The notes under the pieces were generated by a model. It made no database searches, had not been told where the DNA came from, and saw only the letters and a program-made list of their open reading frames with translations. From positions 5,087,001 to 5,151,000 of the forward strand of contig NC_134677.1 in assembly GCF_024713945.1 (NCBI RefSeq): DNA of 64,000 bases, read 5' to 3'. Made by a program: the position numbers and the translations under genes. Positions 11,413-21,712 of this stretch are shown here, piece after piece. Source of the stretch: Dermatophagoides farinae. Taxonomy: Eukaryota; Arthropoda; Arachnida; Sarcoptiformes; Pyroglyphidae. The stretch's first letter is position 1, and every line of letters begins with the position of its first letter.

Positions 11413-13023
11413 TCATGCGACTAATTTAGCCGATGAATTCTTATTAAATTGTACAATTACAAATGGTTTTTCAAATGTTTCACTATTTCCGTTCTTGGAT
11501 ATACCATTTTTTATCGAATTTTTTACACCGGGATTGATAACGATTATTTTTGATTCATCGGGATCATCAACGGCTGTAGATGAAAAGGATTCATCGAATT
11601 TCATATCCAATGATGAACTTCTGTTCAGATTATGATGATGATGGTGAGAATTATGGTTAAGATTATGATTGTTTACTGGATCAATATGATCAACATCGAA
11701 TAGCATATTTTCATGTTCATTTGATAAAAGTTCTGATTTAGAATCCGATTTATGATTTTTATAATGACGACGATTAATACTGCTACTATGTAATCCATTT
11801 GAAAATGGTGTTAATTGATTTGGACTACGGAAGGCAAATGTATCCAAAATGTTTCGTGAACGGCTTCTATTTCCATAGCTATTGCTTGCCGAACTATTCG
11901 ATCGTCGCCAATTTGCATCAAATTGATTTTTTGTCTGATTTGGAGTCTGGAACCTATCTTCTGTAACTAGATTCGATTTGTTTTTATCTTTGAATAGAAA
12001 AGCAAATAGATTAATCATAAAATTTATCCCCTGATGTATACTTACCATTGGAATATTTCATCGTTGCCGTAGGTGTTACATGTTGTTCAAGATCATCAAC
12101 ATTTAAAAAGGAAAATTTATCTACAGCAGTTGATAGGACAGTTGTCGAACTACTACTTGGTTGATTTAAATTGGATTTGATTGTTCGATTGTTTGTTTGA
12201 AAACTTTGATTCTGTTCTTTTGAATAAGATGATCCTGGAATTACGGCTGTTGATGCAATATCCGTTTCCGTTGTCGAAATGTTCAAGTTAACTGTTGTTG
12301 TTGAGGATGATGACTGTAGTTGATTAGTTTTATATCTTTTCTGTTCCATTTGATTAATTCTTTTGGAACATTTATTGAAAAAATATGCAACAAAATACAC
12401 AATGGATGAACCAAGACTAATGATACCAAATATGAATGAAACAATGGCCGTTAAGATATACTCAGATTGTGAGTCCATGTACAATAATATTCCTTGATTC
12501 AAAAATAAAAACAGAAAATCCCCATTAATTTTAAGAAAAATCATCATCAATAAACTAATAAATTACCTGCAATGATAAATAGGAATCCGATAATGAAAAG
12601 ACAAGACATAAAATAACAAATTGTTTTCGCCGTGTCATTTAATGAACTAGGAGTGGCCACTTTCAATAATCCTTCTGACATTGGACCTGAATTGATACAA
12701 AGAATTTGTTCAGCCGCATTTTTACGGCTATCATGTAGACGATCATGATGCTGTATATCGATATTATCATTGTCATCTGATTCATGTTGACCATTATCAG
12801 TATTATTATTATTATTAAAATTGGCATCATTTTTAATGATATTATTTTTATGATCATCGAGTTCGACAACATCGTCGATTTCTTCATCTGTAGCATTGGT
12901 TAAATCGCCAAAATCTACACGAGTAATTTTATCTGGTATCGGAACAAGAGGTTCATCCCATAAAGTACGAGTTGCATCTTCAACTTGATTTGTTAGACGT
13001 TTCGTATTTGCTGATGTTGCCAT
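11413..13023 (-). CDS. Two-TM protein with long disordered tail, three exons
   Basis: Three exons join into a 492-aa protein. Exon 1 is 13023-12567 (ends GCAG|GTAATT), exon 2 is 12492-12046 (ends AATG|GTAAGT) and exon 3 is 11987-11413. The introns are 74 and 58 bp, both phase 1. The first splice restores a broken transmembrane segment (FIIAG|ILLYMDS). N-terminal 130 residues: acidic and Asn-rich, with a conserved-looking LWDEPLVPIPDKITRVDFGD block. TM1 is about 133-157 and TM2 about 163-190, with a very short loop. The remaining 300 residues are Ser/Thr/Asn-rich and disordered, with a His run (HHHHHN). FEKPFVIVQF near the C-terminus is the only hydrophobic patch in the tail. The family is not recognised. 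Topology and tail resemble the 407-aa protein at 2.7-3.9 kb. Confidence 0.78.
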
Positions 13024-15528
13024 TTTATTTTTTTTTTGTTTAATGTTTTGTTTGGTTTCTTTTAAAATGACAACCTTTTTTCACTATTTTTATGATGATA
13101 ATGAAACTTGAAAATATTGAATGACATTTATATTACAAAATCATCATACGCGTAACCGAACTGGTGCAAATCGTAATGACTTTTTTGTTGTCTTTCGTTA
13201 TACAATTAGGGTTGAAAATTTTGCAGTATTTGTTTCTTGATTAAACCATTATGACGTTGTTATTTCTTATGTTTGGCCCAACATGGAAAAGAAAAAAAAT
13301 TATTTTTTTGAACTTTTTCTTCCATATACTCATTTCATAATAATGTGGCACGATTATAGAGAGTGGAAAGTAAAAAAATTTTTTTTTTGTACGCCGTGGC
13401 CGTAGCATAAACGTAACTTTTATTTTATTCTTTACTATGTATGTTTACAAGAAACCAGAATAAAAAACTTAATTGTTCACTCACGTATCCAAGACAACAA
13501 TTTCAAAGGTTTTAACCAATAATGTTATTGTTGTATTTGTTGTTAATAAAACTCAATTTCTTTTTTCAAATGGAACTTTCAAAACCGGCACCAAAATCAT
13601 CATTATGTATTTGAGATCCAAATCGACCACAATACTCTACCATAACCAATAACCGCCACCACTAACACAAAAATGATTTATTTGACTGTTGATGATCTTT
13701 TGAATTGTTCGTCATATGAAACCATAGGATTGAATCGATATAAAGTCCAATTTTTTTTTTCGTTGCCATTCACTGAATACAATGATTGAATGATCGTATG
13801 ATTTTTTATTCAAGAATAAATAACCATGTATGTATAACAATAAATGATATTATTCACGAAATATTGGTTCAATTTTTTTTTGTTAAATTTTTGAATTTTT
13901 TTTGTGATCAATATATTCATAGGTTAATAATAATATTTTTTTTGCACAATCATATAGAAATTGCTCAATGAAAATAACTAATTTCCGGATAAGCTATAAA
14001 TATACAGGTCATTGAAATCAGAAATGATAAAAGTTCATAGGTCACATGTTCAACATTGATCGACCTAAATCAACGTAAATCTCAGTGGAATATTTGTATT
14101 TGATTATTATTATTGTATTCTCATGTGATAAAAATGGTTTTTGAAGTTGTTATGCGCAGAATGTTTTTGTGTTTGCATTATTATTTCATTGTTTTGTTAT
14201 CGTCCGAAAAAAAAGTTATAGGATATTTTCAAATATGAAAATAATATTTTCGGTTTTTGTTTATAATTTGGATAATAATATAATCAAACAACGTTTGTTT
14301 TGTCTTGTATTTTTTCACTGTTTGTATTTTGATAGTCCTTGTTATTTGTTGCCTTGGCTTCCAAATTCTCTTGTTTCTCTATTATCTCATTCCTATCAAT
14401 GGAATGTCAGTTCAATGTTCCCCAAAAATAAGAGCTGTTTTTATGATAATAATCTGAAAATGTCAATAGTTTGGTTTTTATATCTATTTCTCAATTATTC
14501 ATTAACGGCCGAATCGAATTCAAAATGGTATCGAAACCAGTATAACAAGAATCATTAAGCAAATCGAATTATATATTATTTTATTTTAGGCATCAATTTC
14601 AATCTATGACATAATATCAAAAATGATTTTGGCCGAAACGGATCGTATGTTTTTTCCTACTCCATTTCAACCGGTTAACTAAAGCTGAAACTAACCAGGA
14701 TAGCAATTATTATGACGAATAACGATCAACGTTGATCAATACCAACAACAACAACAACAATAACAGCAAGTATCTCCAACAAATAAACGGAAAAATTCAT
14801 TGGAAACCATTTGAATCGTTTTTTCTATAACGATACCGAAATGCATATGAACAACCATTCATGGTAGACATGGTTGTGTTTCGACATTCATTATGAATAT
14901 GTTGATGGATGAATGCCATCATCCGTTTTCATCGTCATTCCTTCTCATCATTATCATTTTAATGTCGGCATCAAAGTTGATGTTCAACTCGTGATGATCA
15001 TTCATTTGTCCATCGTTCATGTTTCTACGAAGTAATGTTAGCAATCCTATGTTTTGTTAACTAAAACTATACTAATACCTCTTTGACAAACTTGTTTTCG
15101 CGTGTTTATTCCCTCGCTCATTATTATCAGTATAAAAACAATTTGGCTTCCATTTTTCATCATTTTTTTCGGCATTTTCTTCTTATTTTTTTTAAAAAGT
15201 TAACTGGATATTGCACATCAATCTTTTTTCGTTTGTTTGAAGTATTCAAGTATTTGTAGTATTCAAATTTCGGTGCGATACCTACGCATCAGCAAATTTT
15301 TTTATTTTATTTATTCATTTTTTTTTGTTTCTAAAAAATTTTCATATCAAATTTTTCTATTGAAAACGGGATAGAAAAAAATTGATCATTATCACTGATC
15401 AATTGATCATTATTGTAAAACTGAATCATCAATGAAATCGTAATAGTCATATTTCTTGTATTAATCAATTATTTTTTATCAATCGATATTGCCTATTGAG
15501 ATTTTTTTTTCATATTATTTTCATAAAA
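13024..15528. other. Intergenic between divergent genes
   Basis: Upstream region shared by the 492-aa gene (-) and the first MAM-like gene (+). It contains AT-rich simple sequence, a short CAACAA run near 14740-14765 and a TATA-like TATAAAA at 15131. A GTG-initiated ORF at 14169-14558 has an internal ATG and a hydrophobic start, but its composition matches background and I do not call it a gene. Confidence 0.5.
15131..15137 (+). promoter_or_regulatory. TATA-like box upstream of first MAM-like gene
   Basis: TATAAAA follows ATTATCAG about 390 bp before the ATG of the MAM-like gene. It is a perfect TATA match, but such 7-mers are common in AT-rich DNA and the implied 5' UTR is long. Treat as a weak candidate. 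Confidence 0.2.
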
Positions 15529-17085
15529 ATGAATCATCGTTCTATTATTGTGTTAACCTTGCTATTGTGTATGAAATTCTTGCATTCCTATGGACAATAT
15601 CCTAATACTATTTATGAAGCTTCAAATAATGATGATGATAATTATGAATACGATGATAATGCCCGATACGGTACCGATGAAGATGATTACATGTCTGAAG
15701 ACGAACCGATAGCGGACAAACGTAGGTCGGTTCGGCCATTACGATTGGATAATGATCTTTTGCAAGAACATTTATACAATTTTAAATCAAACGTTCTGAA
15801 TGGATCAAATGTTTCAACATTAAAAAATAAAAATTTTACCTGGATTTTATTGAAAAATTATAAAAACGACAACGATCAAATTATTACCAAAGAACTAAAG
15901 CCTGCACCAAAATTTCAATCAAATCTTAAAGATGGTAATAAAAAGACAACCGAATGGATTGATTTAGCCGGTGGTATTCAATCGGATCAACCATCAATGA
16001 ATGCTGACAATCAAACATCCGTTCCTAACGACAATGATGAGGGTGAAGATGTATTGAAAAAAGATGATGAAGAAAAAAAAAGAAATCAGCAATTGAATCC
16101 ACCATATGATGATCGAAAAATTGCAAATGCTAAATTATATCCTGCCGATAAGAATAATGGTAATCAACATGTTGCTGTTAGTAATAAAACAGAAGGAACT
16201 GTTAGTCTCAGTAATAATCAGCCAATATTCTCAAATCCATATCGGCATTCGATGTATACCGGTGTTGTCAATCAGCCATATTATCCGAGAATTCAACAAT
16301 CGAATCGACCATATTATAATCAGCTACAATCAGGTAGTAATCAACAGCCCTATTATTCATATAATCCAAATATTTCAGTTGTCGATACGAAACGTGATTG
16401 GACTTGTCAAATGTCATCATACAACAATTGTTCGATGATTAATGATCCACAAATTGGACCTTTATTTCAGCTTAATAGTTATAATTATTTTCCTTATCAA
16501 TCGACATCGAAACCAGAATGGTATCTAGTATTGAATACAACTACATTTCCTGTAAATAAAGTTGGTGCACGTTTGATCACACCATACCTGCCACATAATC
16601 GAGCTTCAAAAGGTATGACAAAATATCGCTATTTTTCTTTAAATAATCGAAATTTCAATTAATTTAAAGGTTGCCTTACATTGAACTTCATAACCACCGG
16701 TAATGAACTTGAAAAAATAATGATCCATCAACAGGACATTGATGACACTTGCATTTATTCTGGTTCACTTTCATCTCCACTCAATAGTCCTTCAATAGAT
16801 TCTGGTGCTCGAATGATTCCGCAACAATCCGAACGCTTAATTGAACATATTGTCGAGCTTACCGTTAATCTTCGCCAAAGTGATCCACGTTTCTTCATTG
16901 AAGTCTATTTGAAACGTTTGACAACACGACGAAGTAGTTTTGCTTTATCAAAAATGAATCTAGCTTATAATCAATCATGTCGAAATGATCAATCGAACAA
17001 TTGTTTTCCAGCTGCTTATCCAAGTGGCGGTGCCGCTAATGTTAATCGACCGAACAAACGAGATCAAATACCTGTTGAACCTTGA
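15529..17085 (+). CDS. Secreted MAM-like domain protein A
   Basis: Two exons, 499 aa. Exon 1 is 15529-16612, ending TCAAAAG|GTATGA. A 57-bp intron ends TTTAAAG, and exon 2 is 16670-17085. ATG 15529 begins a signal peptide (MNHRSIIVLTLLLCMKFLHS). Next come an acidic Asp/Glu/Tyr stretch, a possible dibasic cleavage site (DKRRS), a long polar linker with N-glycosylation sequons, and a Tyr/Pro/Gln-rich segment (about 235-285). The C-terminal domain (about 291-480) follows the MAM pattern: W-x-C near 291-293, Cys301, GARLITPY, CLTLNFITTG, a mid-domain SGARM, and FFIEVYLKR then FALSKMNL before the last Cys. MAM domains are extracellular adhesion or dimerisation beta-sandwiches. The protein is paralogous to the convergent gene at 17.2-17.9 kb. 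Divergence from textbook MAM is large, so MAM-like is the safe name. Confidence 0.85.
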
Positions 17086-17210
17086 ACTTTCATTATAATT
17101 ACAATTGATGTGTAATTTATTTCAATCATTTTGCTTAAAGCTTATTTTCGGAATTAAATTTAACAATAATTGAATAATTTGACAATGAATTCTTTTCCAA
17201 AATCATTTAT
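17086..17210. other. Convergent 3' ends of the MAM-like pair
   Basis: Only 125 bp separates the two stop codons. ATTAAA at about 17154 (+) could serve protein A. The two mature transcripts probably overlap here. Confidence 0.5.
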
Positions 17211-17870
17211 TCACTGTTTATAACCGCAATAATTTTCGATACTAATTCGGGCCAGTGCAAAGAATCCGGTTGCATATACAGTTTGTATTTCGAAGAAAAA
17301 TCGACTGGCTATTCTTGGAAGAAAATTCAAATGTATTTGTATGGTATTCCAATGGCCATTGGAAATTGGTCGACCACGCCATAATATTCGATTAGCCATA
17401 TCTTGTTGCCAAATGATAATCTTATCGACAACATCATCACCAAACACTATATAACGTAATTTTAAACAACGTCGTTGATACCATGATGTAAGGGTTGAAT
17501 TCGTTTGAAAATATGGAGTTATGAGACGAGCACCACGTTGCCTGGACGGTTCAATATTCAACATATAAACGCCACGTTCATCGCATAAAGTTCCATTGGC
17601 TATTAGAGTGAAATTCATCAATAATTTTTGATTAATTATACCACAATCGTCTCGTATAAATGAGCAGATCCAATTTTGATTCTCAACTAATTGAATGGGC
17701 GAATTTTTTTTCGTTATATTTGACCATTTGGAATCAAATTTTTGCAGCTGTTGTCTGTGGTTGGATAGTTTGTCCGCAACGATCGATAATGAAGATTGAA
17801 ACATTGCAGACAGCGAAAATAGAAAAATGAAATTTAATTTCATGTTCAATTTCACTTGAAAAATTATCAT
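17211..17870 (-). CDS. Secreted MAM-like domain protein B
   Basis: Single exon, 219 aa if started at the first ATG (17870), or 210 aa from the in-frame ATG at 17843; either gives a hydrophobic signal peptide (KLNFIFLFSLSAM). A short linker is followed by one MAM-like domain to the C-terminus: NWIC (69), Cys76, Cys96, RGARLITPY (113-120), RRCLKLRYIVFGD (Cys135), ILWRGRP, GHWNTIQIHLNF, RFFFEIQTVYATG, FFALARISIENYC (Cys215). The order of GARL-x-x-P, C-L-x-L, L-W, W, F-E and A-x-x-x-I matches MAM domains, which are extracellular interaction modules. It shares GARLITPY, the W-x-C start and the C-L-x-L-x-(F/Y)-I block with protein A. It lacks A's intron and its long N-terminal linker. It diverges from APMAP, with 1.2 kb between start codons. 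Confidence 0.85.
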   Translation of the reverse strand: MIIFQVKLNMKLNFIFLFSLSAMFQSSLSIVADKLSNHRQQLQKFDSKWSNITKKNSPIQLVENQNWICSFIRDDCGIINQKLLMNFTLIANGTLCDERGVYMLNIEPSRQRGARLITPYFQTNSTLTSWYQRRCLKLRYIVFGDDVVDKIIIWQQDMANRILWRGRPISNGHWNTIQIHLNFLPRIASRFFFEIQTVYATGFFALARISIENYCGYKQ

Positions 17871-19071
17871 CTTTATTTTTCTTGTTGAAAACAAAATTTA
17901 TAAATGATGATGGCGCCTATTTATGGCCAATTTATGTACAAGTGTGTGTGTGTTCTGTTTATGAACGTGTTAACAAACGAAACAGTAAAAAAAATTACAA
18001 ACAGAACCGATTTTGATTTTATAGTTTTTAACCATAATCATAAATGTAGATGTGTGTGGTGTAAATTTGTATGTATTGTATATGTGCTTCCAGGACAGAA
18101 AAAAAACAAAAACTAGGTCGGTTTTGTCAATTTTGTTGTTTTTCTGGAACCTTCAATATTTATGTAGCCAAAATTCAAAACATTTTTTTCTCCAGTAGAA
18201 AACAGGAAAATGCCATAAATTATGATTTAATGTCAATATTAAATCTAATAATAACAAGATTTGTAACCATGATTCTGGATTGAAAGATTCTGTGAATATG
18301 TTTGATAATGTATTGTTATCTACATCGTGATTGAGTACATTTATTGTATTAAATACATGATGACAGATGTCAACATGTTTTTTTTTCGTTATAACAGACA
18401 ATACCTGATCGGTATGAAATATGTTGCTAATATTTTGACAGATTAACCAATATAAATGCAAGTGAAAAATTCTTGATATATGAAAATTATTTTCTTACAC
18501 CGTTATCAATAACGTACATATCAATAGTTTGTCTTAATTTAGTCGATAACGTTATGCCAGAAATATTGCCACTCGACACATATTAAATACACTTTTCAAA
18601 AGATGTTCCGATACGTCTACCATATATATTCTATTATGATGGATGAGGTCATTTTTTCACTGGTTAATATTGCAAACATAAATAAATATTTTCAAAACAA
18701 ACTTTTCGTTCTTGTTTTGAAATTTAATTTTGAATGTTTTTCCTTTTCTAATTGTTTAATCAATGTCGATCTAGTGGTTATTATCATTGTGTATATATTT
18801 ATTTATTAATAAAAATATTATGAAAATTTATCAAATCATTATTTGGTTTGATAAGACAAAAAATGTATAGTGTGTATAGAAATCGTGATGAAATTTGATA
18901 TGACCACAGATTGCAAATCATAGTACTATAGTATTAAGTATCAGAAATTCATTCCTTTTAAACCTTGTCTATGATGATTGAAAATGAAAATCCAAAAACA
19001 TTCACATCAATATATGAAAAATTTCGTACTGGTTGATTGAAATTTTTTCAATAGTAAAACAATTATAAAAA
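17871..19071. other. Divergent intergenic region
   Basis: Between MAM-like B (-) and APMAP (+). It holds a TATA-like element for gene B and AT-rich sequence with a small interrupted palindrome (CGTTAT-CA-ATAACG near 18500). The ORFs at 18071-18461 and 18603-18809 look like background. Confidence 0.5.
17919..17925 (-). promoter_or_regulatory. TATA-like box for MAM-like gene B
   Basis: On the minus strand, CATAAATAGGC lies about 50 bp upstream of the first ATG. A second TATAAATT occurs about 20 bp closer. Either could position transcription just upstream of the 17870 ATG, which would favour that start. Weak, composition-limited evidence. Confidence 0.25.
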
Positions 19072-20400
19072 ATGATTCTAAACACCATTATTCAAATATT
19101 GCTTTGTATTTGTTTGATTGCATCTATAATAATGTTCATGCCAGGAAGTATATTGTTGGATGTTCGTCCCAAAATTTATCCAGCACAATTACCTGTTTCA
19201 TTGGAAAAATTTGATCGATTAGAGGATTTAAAAGTCGATGAATTCATCAGAATCAATCTTGATAATAATAATACCGTACCCGAATCTATAGCCATGTATC
19301 AGGGTCATCTTGTTACCGGTTCAGCTGATGGAACATTGTATCTCATAAAACAGAATGACAATACGGTCCAACCATTGGTGAAAATTATTGATGATAAAAC
19401 AATAGCAAAACATGGCCATCATCTACCCATAATATTGGGAATGCAATTCGATTCAAAAGGTGTTTTGTTTGCCGTCGTTTTGAATTATGGTATCTACAAA
19501 GTGGAAGGAATTTTTAAAATCACCACGAAAATGAATATCAAAGTAAGTGAAGTTTTAAGTGTCGAACAAACTCAAACATCAACCGGTGTGTTAAGTCAAT
19601 TTTTGGATGATATTGCCATCGAAGAACGGCCTAATGGTGAACATGTACTTTACATTACGGATTTAAGTACCCGTTATGATTTTAGCCAAGTTGCATTATC
19701 GTTATTGAGTGTGGATTATTCTGGACGATTACTCCGTTATGATATGGCTGAAAATCGGCTAGATATTTTGGCCAATAGTTTACTTTGTCCTAATGGTATT
19801 GTTCTGTTACCGGATAAATCAGCATTATTGTTTACTGATTTTAGCAAATCAGTAAACAAATATTGGCTACGTGGATCAAATAGTGGAAAATTGGAGAAAA
19901 TAATAACAAATCTTCCGGCCGAATTAGATAACATTCGTCCAAGCATAAATGGAAAAACATATTGGCTAGCAATGAGTAATCCACGTGCAATAAAAAAACC
20001 AAGTGAATTTGATTATTTTTTAAAAAAACCATGGCTACGTACATTGATTTTGCGAACATTACATTTAGTTGGTATGATATTCGATATTGTCAACCAAATC
20101 ATTCCATCCGTTGATTTTATTGGTAAATTGGCCAATGATTTACAAACGGTACAAGGAATTCATCCTTTAAGTGAATTGCATATATCCAATGGTGGGATGA
20201 TGATTGAATTTGATTCGGATGGAAAAATCTACCAAAGTATCTATACACATGATGAAAAATTGAAATTGATGAGCGAAGTTCGAGAGATTCCATCAAAAAG
20301 ATCTGGCCAACGAACCTTATATATTGGATCATGGATGTTACCATATGTTCGCAAGCTAGTCATTTCGACTGAACCATCCAAAAGAAAAACTTTTAAATAA
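19072..20400 (+). CDS. APMAP: APMAP / strictosidine-synthase-like protein
   Basis: Single exon, 442 aa. This is the animal APMAP (insect hemomucin-like) branch of the strictosidine synthase-like six-bladed beta-propeller family: a type II membrane glycoprotein with arylesterase-like or lactonase-like activity reported for some members. A signal anchor covers about residues 5-24. The propeller follows: PESIAM (70-75), TGSADGTLYLI (82-92), FLDDIAI (177-183), YITDLSTRYDF (194-204), GRLLRYD (218-224), LLCPNGIVLLPD (237-248), ELDNIRPSINGKTYWLAMS (284-302), then FLKKPWLRTLIL (316-327). These track the vertebrate APMAP landmarks FLNDL, YFTDSSSK, GRLLEYD, FPNGV, DNIRPS-GGYWVGMS and ERPW-(I/L)-x-x. 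The end, TLYIGSWMLPYVRKL, matches the terminal blade. Length is normal. The stop overlaps an AATAAA. Confidence 0.95.
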   Translation: MILNTIIQILLCICLIASIIMFMPGSILLDVRPKIYPAQLPVSLEKFDRLEDLKVDEFIRINLDNNNTVPESIAMYQGHLVTGSADGTLYLIKQNDNTVQPLVKIIDDKTIAKHGHHLPIILGMQFDSKGVLFAVVLNYGIYKVEGIFKITTKMNIKVSEVLSVEQTQTSTGVLSQFLDDIAIEERPNGEHVLYITDLSTRYDFSQVALSLLSVDYSGRLLRYDMAENRLDILANSLLCPNGIVLLPDKSALLFTDFSKSVNKYWLRGSNSGKLEKIITNLPAELDNIRPSINGKTYWLAMSNPRAIKKPSEFDYFLKKPWLRTLILRTLHLVGMIFDIVNQIIPSVDFIGKLANDLQTVQGIHPLSELHISNGGMMIEFDSDGKIYQSIYTHDEKLKLMSEVREIPSKRSGQRTLYIGSWMLPYVRKLVISTEPSKRKTFK

Positions 20401-21163
20401 ATAAACCTTGACAACAAAAAAAAATGATGACGATAATGATTAAAAAAAATAAAGCTCATCACATTTGTCCTTGAGACTTTTCCTTTTGGTTTCATCTTGA
20501 TATTAAGGGTTTGATTTCCGACCTCTTGGGAATCATGTTACACTATCAAATGGTATGTCTGGTTTTTCATTCATTGGAAAAAATTTTAAAATGGTCGGTT
20601 GATTTTCTAAACTCTAGAAATTATTAAGACGGAAGAATTTTAAAGTTTTAATGTCTCTTTATTCATCGTTTCATATAACATAAATTATAATGATGATATA
20701 AAATTTAAAACATTGAACAAATGATGTAACAACGAGAAAAAAAAATATCAAGATTGATGAAATAGACAAAAAATTTCTTGACAATTTGTTTTTTCTTTTG
20801 CCAAAAAAATGAGATCTCAAATAATAAGTTGTTCGGGATAAATTCTATGTTGTTTTGTCTGAAAAGAAATAAACATGATTTTGAGATATTGGTAGCAAAA
20901 AAAAATTTTTTTTTAACAAAATAACAAACTTCAGTAAATGAAAAGATGTAAAATATGACGAGAAAAAAAAATCAATTCTGAATAACAATCGTTTTAGAAA
21001 ACAACTTTCTTTCTGAATAACGATAACATTTTTTCATTTTGTTTCTATAATTTTTAAAAATTCACCTTTAATCGATGATAATTTTATAGAAAAACAGAGA
21101 CATGAATGACAAGACAAAATAATGGAAACTTTGCATATTCTGCATTTGAAATGTATCAACACA
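20401..21163. other. Intergenic between convergent genes
   Basis: 3' flanks of APMAP (+) and the 182-aa gene (-). A second AATAAA follows APMAP near 20447. AT-rich, with no coding signal. Confidence 0.5.
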
Positions 21164-21712
21164 TTAAAAGTATTCATTAGGATCAGTGTAATAATAAATC
21201 CAGCATTTAAAATGAAGACATTGACGAACGACTTGTAGACGATCCTCAACACTGGATGGTTCACCATTTGGTTTTCGTGCGAATGTCCAATGATTACGAA
21301 TGTAAAGCGGTATTACTTCTTCAAAATTTAATACATTAACAGCTTTATCAATTTCTGGTAATGATAATTGTTGTTTATGTAAAAATTCAATAACATTGAC
21401 CAGAAAATCTAACAAGTGTATATCGTCTTGTATAATGAATTTTTGCATTAGTTTGGAACGATTATGTAACATTTCTTCATTGATCAATACCAATTTACTA
21501 TTATCTGCTTTCCTGAATGACTGAATGGAATTCTCGATGAACATTAACATCAATTCAATGTTACAGCTGGAATTGGAAAGACAAATATTTGATTCTAATG
21601 GAAAATGATTCATTATTCTTTCGATCATTTGATTGACAACATTATCGGCCAACGACTCTTTGATGGCACGGCAAAATTGTTGTGGTAAATTCATGTTTTT
21701 TCTATTGATCAT
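21164..21712 (-). CDS. Orphan helical 182-aa protein
   Basis: Single ORF from the ATG at 21712 (a second in-frame ATG is at codon 7). No signal peptide or TM segment. The sequence looks alpha-helical throughout, with ordinary amino-acid composition unlike nearby spurious ORFs. A Cys pair occurs at about 43-50 (NICLSNSSC). The C-terminal third looks most conserved-like: EEVIPLYIRNHWTFARKP, a short Gly-Glu-Pro-Ser loop, then DRLQVVRQCLHFKCWIYYY ending TDPNEYF. I cannot name the family. It could be a small complete protein or the last exon of a longer gene, since no upstream exon was sought successfully. Length and composition make coding likely. Confidence 0.65.
   Translation of the reverse strand: MINRKNMNLPQQFCRAIKESLADNVVNQMIERIMNHFPLESNICLSNSSCNIELMLMFIENSIQSFRKADNSKLVLINEEMLHNRSKLMQKFIIQDDIHLLDFLVNVIEFLHKQQLSLPEIDKAVNVLNFEEVIPLYIRNHWTFARKPNGEPSSVEDRLQVVRQCLHFKCWIYYYTDPNEYF

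Noticed and set aside
14169-14558. 129-codon + strand ORF upstream of the MAM-like gene A
   Set aside because: It starts with GTG; from its first ATG it has a vaguely hydrophobic start but Phe/Tyr/Leu/Asn composition typical of AT-rich background. No domain or splice context supports it.
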